From contig KK106987.1 of assembly GCA_000611775.1 (NCBI GenBank), positions 682,001-746,000 of the forward strand: DNA of 64,000 bases. Direction: 5' to 3'. Both the position numbers and the translations under genes were made by a program. Under the pieces are notes generated by a model. It did no database searches, was not told where the DNA came from, and worked only from the letters and a program-made list of their open reading frames with translations. Numbering within the stretch: the first letter of the stretch is position 1; each line of letters starts with the position of its first letter. Below are positions 57,573 to 64,000 of the stretch, piece after piece. The stretch comes from Umbilicaria muhlenbergii. Its lineage: Eukaryota > Ascomycota > Lecanoromycetes > Umbilicariales > Umbilicariaceae.

Positions 57573-59901
57573 ATGAGCTTCCAAAACTACGATTCCTTTC
57601 AGAACCAGCAAGCCCAGCAGGATGCTGGAGGAGCTGGTCCTGGTGCACCGCAGCAGCAGGATGCGTCTATGGGCGGTCAACACCAGGACAACTCTCCAGG
57701 GCCTTTCCAAGGTGGCGAACCTGGTTCTGCAGGGGGTCAACAACAAGGAGGCGATGCCAAAACAACACTATGGTACGACTAGCCCCCTACTTCTTTTCCC
57801 TCATCGCTTTATGTACATCGTCAAAACCTACGCGGTGGGCGCATGGTCTTCAAATCCCACAGCTCAATACGTCTAGAGCTGTGGCGGTTTGGGATCTGCC
57901 AGCTCTAAGGATCTTGAGGCTGACGGTTATCATAGGATGGGAGAACTCGAACCATGGATTGATGAGAACTTTGTTCGAAGTGTGTGGTACAACCTGGGCG
58001 AGCAAGTCAATGTGAAGATGATCCGAGATAAATTTTCTGGGTAGGCGATATCGGCTCGGTTGTCCTTATGGACTTTAACCAATGCGTACTGATTTGCAGC
58101 AGCAATGCTGGTTACTGCTTTGTCGATTTTACCAGTCCAGCTTCTGCCGCCAAAGCGTTGGCATTGAACGGCACTATCATCCCTAACTCCAATCGCCCCT
58201 TCAAGTTGAACTGGGCTTCTGGCGGCGGCCTTGCAGATCGAAGGTAGAACTCAAGTCTTCCCTAAGCCTTATTCCTCTATACTGAACTTTGGATAGCCGC
58301 GACGACCGTGGACCCGAGTACTCCATTTTCGTTGGCGATCTTGGGCCAGAAGTCAACGAATATGTTCTGGTTTCCCTGTTTCAGAGCCGTTTCCCTTCAT
58401 GCAAGTCCGCGAAGATCATGACCGATCCAATCAGTGGAATGTCTCGTGGATACGGCTTTGTTCGCTTCTCTGACGAAGGTGACCAGCAGCGCGCCTTGTC
58501 CGAGATGCAGGGTGTTTATTGTGGGAATCGCCCCATGCGGATCTCCACGGCTACTCCCAAGAACAAGACTGGCGGTGCTGGACCTGGCGGAATGGGTGGC
58601 GGCATGCCTGGAGGTGGCCAAGGCCCAGTGGGCATGTACTCCATGGGAGCTCCTCCGATTGGCTACTATGGCGCCCCACAGCCGATGAACCAGTTTACGG
58701 ACCCTAACAACACCACCGTTTTCGTAGGTGGCCTTTCTGGATACGTCACCGAAGACGAGCTCCGTTCCTTCTTTCAAGGCTTTGGTGAAATCACCTACGT
58801 CAAGATCCCGCCCGGAAAAGGCTGTGGATTCGTTCAGTTCGTGCAGCGCCACGCCGCCGAGATGGCCATCAACCAAATGCAGGGCTATCCTATCGGCAAT
58901 TCCCGTGTCCGCTTGAGTTGGGGCCGTAGCCAGAATAACTCGGGCCCTGCGGGCACACCGTATCGTCCCGCACCTCCACCACCAGTGTATCCATCGATGG
59001 GCATGCCACCTTCGCACCCATATGGTAACTTTGCTCCCATGAAGGTAAGTGCCCCACATCGCATATCCCAATGTCTTCGGTCGAAGCTGATTTGTTCTTA
59101 GTAAGAACCTCTTCCTTCCCTGAACTACATAGCGGTGTTGTACGTTTAGCAGTGATGGTCCTGTTTTCTCGGTTGGCCCTTCACTTCTGAATTAAGTGGC
59201 TTTTGAAAGGCCTTTTTTCCGCTTAGCGTTCTTCCTGGAGGTGTAGGAGGCATTCTGCAAAAGTTTTTACCCCCTAGAGGTTCTTTACAGGTCCTAGATC
59301 GGCACTGCAGCAGAGTGTCATTAGAACGAGGTCATGAGTGACACGAACTCCGCCGACATTAATGTAGCTATTTTAGCCTTTGTTGCACTTCTGGGTGTCC
59401 TCTGGTTTAGCTTCTGCTCGACCTGTTCTGGCCTGCTATTCAATTAAGCTGTTTCCAATAATTCGGTTCGAGGATGAAAAGACCACACATAGCATTTTCC
59501 ATTCCTGATTTCATGGTTTCACACCTTTCAATTAAATCTGTCGTGCTCAAATCGCGATTCCTCGTGTTCTCAAGTGCCTTGATCTGACTATCTCCAACCC
59601 CACTTCGAAGTCCCGACAGCTTCTGACCTTGCTCTACCACATCCTCAAGTCATGTATAGGCCACCGCGCTGACTCGTCTGTTCCTCTGCTTAGTCCACAA
59701 GCCGCACATATGCATCCACCGCCAATGCCAGGCCAAGGGCCTCCACAAGGGCCACCTGGCGCCATGTCCGCTGACACGCCTGGCCCCACCGAATCGATGC
59801 CTATCAACCGTATGAACGAGATGTACGTGCAACAAAAGCAAGGTGTCAACGATCGATTAGAAGCAGACGGCCGAGGGTACGACAGCGTCTTCTCCCAGTA
59901 G
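57573..59901 (+). CDS. three-RRM RNA-binding protein (Csx1/Nam8/TIA1-like)
   Basis: Exons 57573..57772, 57936..58040, 58100..58243 and 58297..59044 are firm. The last exon (59694..59901 or starting at 59650) is uncertain. A Gln/Gly-rich N-terminus precedes RRM1 (MGELEPWIDENFVRSVW, then AGYCFVDFTSPASA-like RNP1). RRM2 is SIFVGDLGPEVNEYVL with RGYGFVRFSDEGDQQRALSE. A Gly/Met-rich linker and RRM3 follow (TTVFVGGLSGYVTEDELRSF, KGCGFVQFVQRHAAEMAINQ). The C-terminus is Pro-rich and ends NDRLEADGRGYDSVFSQ. Relatives bind U-rich RNA in stress response (Csx1) or splicing (Nam8, TIA1). The strong acceptor at 59693 gives the wrong phase with the GTAAGT donor at 59045; splicing to 59101 instead gives an immediate stop. 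Confidence 0.85.
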
Positions 59902-60807
59902 ACAGAGCATCTCGACGGGAAGCTGTCTGGCGGTAACAAAGCGCTACCTTTCCATATCAGCTTATCTTGAGATTCGCATGCCGGTCAAACTCTTCTCACG
60001 AGGGGACCTTGCGTGATACAATAGTCCCGTTTGAACATTTGATGTTGCCTATCGACATGCTACCATCCCTACTCCGAATTCTGATCCTGGACCTGGCTTT
60101 TGCCCATTCTTTTCTCTCACGAAGCAACGGTTGTACTTTATAGTTGGTGGAGTTGTTGAGCTGCAGTAGTGTTCGAGCAAGGCCAAGATCCAGATGTGTG
60201 GGAGATATTGGAGAACCAAACGTTAATGCTACCGCGGAGAATGCTTCACCTCTTCCCCAAGGATGTACTCTAGGGCGCTTAGAAGGTCTACTTACAGAGA
60301 CTACGCAAAACATGACACGGTCGTCTTTAAGATAGTTGGGCAGTTTGTGTTGAGAGTACCTGGCGGAGTGTACACGAAAAGGCAATGTATTGTTCAGGCA
60401 ATATTAATTTCCCCGCAGAACTGATCCTGTTCTCCCGTGATTGATATCCATCGATGTATTTTTCATGGCCGAAGATTGGTTTTTTGCCCTCAGCCCCAAG
60501 AGTTCTGTCCTTCGGTGAGTCCTTTCGATATGACGCAAGCCCTGTCGGCTAAGTTCAAGTACCTCGTTCCTACCCCTTTCGTACATTTATGGAAACCATT
60601 CATCAAGACAATTCGGTGCAGAACAGGGAAGGCATGACGCAACTGGCAATGTCTTAGAAACGTCTGCTTCCGTCCGTCAGCCACCACCCTCAACTTACGA
60701 CCCCATTCTTACAAAGTACACTGCTGGCATTCTCGAGTTGCGTTGACTTCCGTTCCCGTGCGTGCCTGCCGTGACAGCACAATAAGCCCAGTACTTCTGT
60801 TGCCATC
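59902..60807. other. intergenic region
   Basis: 3' flank of the csx1-like gene and promoter of the next gene. No supported gene or repeat. Confidence 0.55.
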
Positions 60808-62774
60808 ATGAGGTATTTGAACTGGGATGTTCTTCTCTTTCCGGAGGGATCCAAAATTCCCATCCAAGAGTTCAAGACCGGCTGCTTTGTGACCCAAGAC
60901 CCTGGTGAGCGATTTTCCATTTCCCACTACGCGCACTGCTGATAGGTGTGTGGGAAGAATCGTCTCAATCTCAGACGCTCGCGGGTCCATATGTCGGCTA
61001 TGCTATCAATCAAAGCCCTCGTCAACTACCTACCGTTACCTGCTTCGTAGCGAACTTACCTCCTGGTTTCCCGTTCAGGGTTTCAGTGCACAGCTGGGAG
61101 CCCCCTGCGGCTCATCGTAACACCTGTTCTATGGCAACTAATGAAGATCAAGTATACTTCGAAGCGAGAGTGCTTATCGATGGCATTTGTGTTGCGTGAG
61201 CTGGCTTTCCCGTTGGGCTTCCTCTCCGACTGGCATACTAAGATTACTGCTATAGGGGATCTTTGTTTGACCAGAAGTATGCTTGGCCGGTTGTCATAGG
61301 TAAACAGATCATACCTACTCGAGTGGCGGGATACTGACGCGTATGTCAGACACTTCCCTCCGTACGCTCTAAGATATCATACCCGAAAGGCGTTATACTG
61401 AGATGTTATGCAGATTTGGACAAAGCTGGGAACCGTGACTCTCTGAAGTTTCCCCTTTTTCATCAAGAGATGCTTAGCCAAAGCTGGTGGAACGCTGGTG
61501 AGAACATCGGACGAGTCAAAATCATCATTTCCGAAGGTATTGCTCGCGGCCATGGTACTTCCCCTTTCGAAAGGCTAAGGAACATCGTATCCTTCTCTTT
61601 TCAACACGCTCCGATAGGTGAGGCTGCCCTCGTGTCCCTACCGAGCTAGGGTTGACTAAACCTCGCAGGTATTTTGGAAACTTCCGGAATCGCCTGGCCC
61701 AACCCTGGCATGTGGTACCAGCCTGCGCAGCCGTCGTACAATACTTCTTCCAATCGTAAGGTTGAGGAGGCAGACATTGATGCGCATGGACATTCGCCAC
61801 GTCGTCGAAGCGAGTCGTTCAGTAGTGACAGAGACAAAAGCGGGCCCGCAATGCCTCCTCCTCCCAGTTTTCCGAGACCTATGGCTCCTCCCGCCATTCC
61901 TGCGCATGGTTCTGATCTTAGAAATACACATTGGTCTCCTTCATCTACGATGCACGACCCATTCGTCGAAACTGGGTTGTCCCTCTACCGTAGATGGCGC
62001 TCAAGCTCCGAAGACCAGTCAATGCTAGACTACTCCGATGCCACAACGTCATCCAGTAGCCGCAATATCACGAATAACAACTCCGTAACCAACAAGCCGG
62101 GTATTGGGCTTCCTCACGAACAAGATTCGTTTGACGATATGCTGAACACTTCAAGTCCGGATAAAGATGGTCTTAGTGGGTACTTCGCCCCAGCCAACTC
62201 AAGAGCAAGCAGTGCCGCAAACACTCCGTCCATGCGGACCAAGCCTTCGGCCCTGGCTGAGGCGAGAAAAGCGTCGTATCCGCAGGAGCATACTCGTGCT
62301 GTGTCCATCACGGTCAGAGAGCCTCCACTGGCAGCGAATCGCCAAACCTCTGACGTCAGCATGATTTCGAGGTTCTCTGACGAGAATGCCGCATTTAATG
62401 TATCTCTTCACTCGAAGCCCCAGGCTAAGCCCACCGGAGATGTCAAAAGCAGGAAGGAAGGCAAGGGTAATGAGCTCGATGTGCGTCAGATAGGGCTGAA
62501 GAAAGCGTCAGCCAGCCAACGCGAATCGAAGGAGGAAAGGGCAAGTAAGAAGACAGGCGAGAACCGCGCCGTGGTAAGTGACTCAAAGCGCAAAAGATCG
62601 GTTGGGATTGCGCCACAGGAGGACTGCATACCAGGTTCGAGCCCGAGCAGAAAGGTGTCAAAGATGAGGAATTATGGCAGCAGCATGACTGCCACCGTTG
62701 ATGATGCTATAAGGGAGGGTGATCTGGCGCGGGCGCCGCTTTGCTCGCTCGAGAACATTGTTACGGAGGTATAG
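60808..62774 (+). CDS. uncharacterised Pezizomycotina protein, contains a 12-nt microexon
   Basis: Exons 60808..60904, 60946..61195, 61256..61299, 61350..61361, 61414..61617 and 61669..62774 encode 570 aa. I recognise the N-terminal domain as one shared by many filamentous ascomycetes without a known function: MRYLNWDVLLFPEGSKIPIQ EFKT, PTVTCFVANLPPGFPFRVSV HSW, YFEARVLIDGICVAGSLFD, LDKAGNRDSLKFPLFHQEML, FSFQHAPIGILETSGIAWPN PGMW. The domain is probably beta-rich and globular (about 1-215). The rest is disordered with Ser/Arg-rich and Lys/Glu-rich segments and a basic patch (DSKRKRSVG) that may be a nuclear signal. The microexon restores the residues DTSLH, which fit the spacing I recall for relatives (ENSVD). 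No role can be assigned. Confidence 0.82.
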
Positions 62775-63160
62775 AAGAGCGGTACCTTGCCCGAAGCGTC
62801 GGATGGAGTACTCCCCGGGTGCAGGTTAAGCTGCATCGCTGGATAAGGTCATCTGCCTTGATTGGGGGACAGAACAGGTATGGGATGAGTTCCTCGGCGT
62901 ATGAAGGGGAAGCTCAAAAACGCATTCGTTATGTAGGTGTGTAGATGCTCTTAAAATGTATCAAGAGCTCTGTTGCGTTTGCTCCTTGTATGCAAAGCTA
63001 CTATTGGAGTGTGCTATGAATAGCAACGGCCTATGTGTTTCAAACCGGCATAACAGGGTGATGTATAGCTTTGACAAGTAAGACGCTGATAGTTGTTTGC
63101 ACTGGAGACACCATTAGTTATTAATGTAGGACATACAGCCAGCAGGCGTATGGATAAATA

Positions 63161-63311
63161 CAGTGGTAGTCTTCAGCTGGGGCCCCTCTCATACTACAAC
63201 AGCAAAAAGCGATATATCTAAATTTTAGGGTAAGAGTTATAGGGATTCATGCTTCTACCATTTCTACATTAACCAGTGTAAGAGGGGACCCTCAGCTGAC
63301 GACTGCCACTC
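63161..63311. mobile_element. MITE-like inverted-repeat element (about 150 bp)
   Basis: The left arm from 63161 (CAGTGGTAGTCTTCAGCTGG...) and the reverse complement of the right arm ending 63311 (GAGTGGCAGTCGTCAGCTGA...) match at about four of five positions over about 35 bp with one 1-nt gap. The loop is about 80 bp and non-coding. No clear target-site duplication; the left flank is TA. Confidence 0.5.
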
Positions 63312-63773
63312 ATTTCCCCCATACGCCTACCCAGTGAGTTCCCCCAAGTTCAGCGGTAGGGGAAATCTCCCTCTATGCATGACTGATGTCCGGTACTCCT
63401 ACAGCAGCAGCTGGGCCGTCTAGCTGCCCAGGGACCCCGTAGCTTACAGGCCGAGTTAGTATTTTACAGTATACTCATCCCGGCACCTTCGTGTAGGCTT
63501 GAAACCTCCACCTCATCCTCCGGTGCTCGAGAGGTGCTAGCGTTCTTCCAAGGGGTGTCGGGGTCCAGAAGCCCAAAGATGGCGCCAGAAGGGGGCTAAC
63601 CAAGTGGAGCGGGATGATCTACACCGTACGACGCTGAACCAGTCGCGAACGCCCCGCGGCGAATAGGCAGCGTCGTATTTGTCCTAACGTGCCTCGACTC
63701 ACGACATACGGAGTACGACACTGTCTCTCTATCTGAAGATACATTCTTTGCGCCTGGTCGATCCCGCCACCTG

Positions 63774-63840
63774 CTTCTTCCTTCTCCTTCTCTTTCTCTT
63801 TCTCTTTCTCTTTCTCTTTCCCTTACTCTTCCCCCTCCCC
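63774..63840. repeat. CT-rich microsatellite (TCTTTC)n
   Basis: Pure pyrimidine tract apart from two bases, with about five hexamer copies at 63790-63820. The minus-strand frame through it (poly Arg-Glu) is an artefact. Confidence 0.9.
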
Positions 63841-63931
63841 TCGTAACCTGACTCGTGGCTCTGGCACACCATCGAGACAAGCCGGCACTAGACGTCATTC
63901 TGCTTTTGCCGATACCCTGGACACCCTAAAG

Positions 63932-63965
63932 CTCACCCTCACCCTCACCTTCACCCTCACTCTCG
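63932..63965. repeat. short CACCCT/CCCTCA repeat
   Basis: Five imperfect hexamers CACCCT, CACCCT, CACCTT, CACCCT, CACTCT. Too short and of the wrong sequence for a TTAGGG telomere. Confidence 0.6.
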
Positions 63966-64000
63966 CGCCCAACCTAATTCTACCGGACCAATCCGATCTC

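Larger units (their letters stand above)
62775..64000. other. gene-free right end with small repeats
   Basis: No gene seen. Holds an inverted-repeat element (63161-63311), TACGGAGTA (63707-63715), a CT-rich microsatellite (63774-63840) and a short CCCTCA repeat (63932-63965). The region may be the promoter of a gene beyond the window. Confidence 0.5.

Noticed and set aside
63596-63898. 100-codon minus-strand frame with an Arg-Glu repeat
   Set aside because: It is the translation of the CT microsatellite and has no other protein character.
63932-63965. telomere-like CCCT repeats at the window end
   Set aside because: Only five imperfect hexamers of CACCCT type, not CCCTAA, and the sequence continues as ordinary DNA.
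1-64000. secondary-metabolite cluster, defence island, CRISPR or viral insertion
   Set aside because: No polyketide or peptide synthase, P450, transporter set, repeat-spacer array or reverse transcriptase/integrase motif was seen; the genes are conserved core fungal genes with similar intron style throughout.

Overview
This window is a gene-dense stretch of a filamentous ascomycete (Pezizomycotina) nuclear genome, most likely a dothideomycete-type fungus. The evidence is the gene set (a group III Nik1 histidine kinase with HAMP repeats, a Git1/UNC13-like C2 protein, Boi/Pob1, fungus-only families), short 42-75 nt introns with CTRAY-type branch points, and the absence of bacterial operon structure. 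I find 22 protein genes or gene candidates on both strands. No tRNA, rRNA, CRISPR or intact transposon was recognised. I checked splice phases by hand and give the exon coordinates in the evidence fields.

Layout. 0-9 kb: 5'-truncated U5 snRNP WD40 protein, a fungal two-TM membrane protein, Rrp7 (rRNA processing), a small one-TM candidate gene (minus), Nas2/PSMD9 proteasome chaperone, Ran GTPase. 9-17 kb: aldehyde dehydrogenase (minus) and a Uls1-type Snf2/RING translocase (minus). 17-25 kb: Nik1 histidine kinase (minus) and a DUF5102/Laa2-like trafficking protein (minus). 25-32.8 kb: nucleoporin Nsp1, mitochondrial ATPase inhibitor IF1 (minus), 14-3-3, an unrecognised minus-strand gene, and SCOC-like short coiled-coil protein (minus). 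34-45 kb: Git1/UNC13-like C2 protein, complex I ESSS/NDUFB11 subunit (minus), Swr1 ATPase. 46-54 kb: Boi/Pob1 SH3-SAM-PH protein (minus) and a MIZ/SP-RING SUMO-ligase-like protein. 54-64 kb: a long intergenic region, a Csx1/TIA1-like three-RRM protein, an uncharacterised fungal protein containing a 12-nt microexon, and a 1.2 kb gene-free end with a small inverted-repeat element.

The genes are housekeeping and signalling genes and do not form a pathway cluster. There are loose themes: chromatin and SUMO (Swr1, Uls1, SP-RING protein), nuclear transport (Ran, Nsp1), mitochondria (IF1, NDUFB11) and signalling (Nik1, 14-3-3, Git1-like). I found no secondary-metabolite cluster, defence island or clear new system. 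The most notable observations are of gene architecture: position- and phase-matched introns in successive HAMP repeats of nik1, one of them apparently GC-AG; a 12-nt microexon; an unresolved frame conflict across the long last intron of the csx1-like gene; and an approximately 150-bp inverted-repeat (MITE-like) element near the right end.
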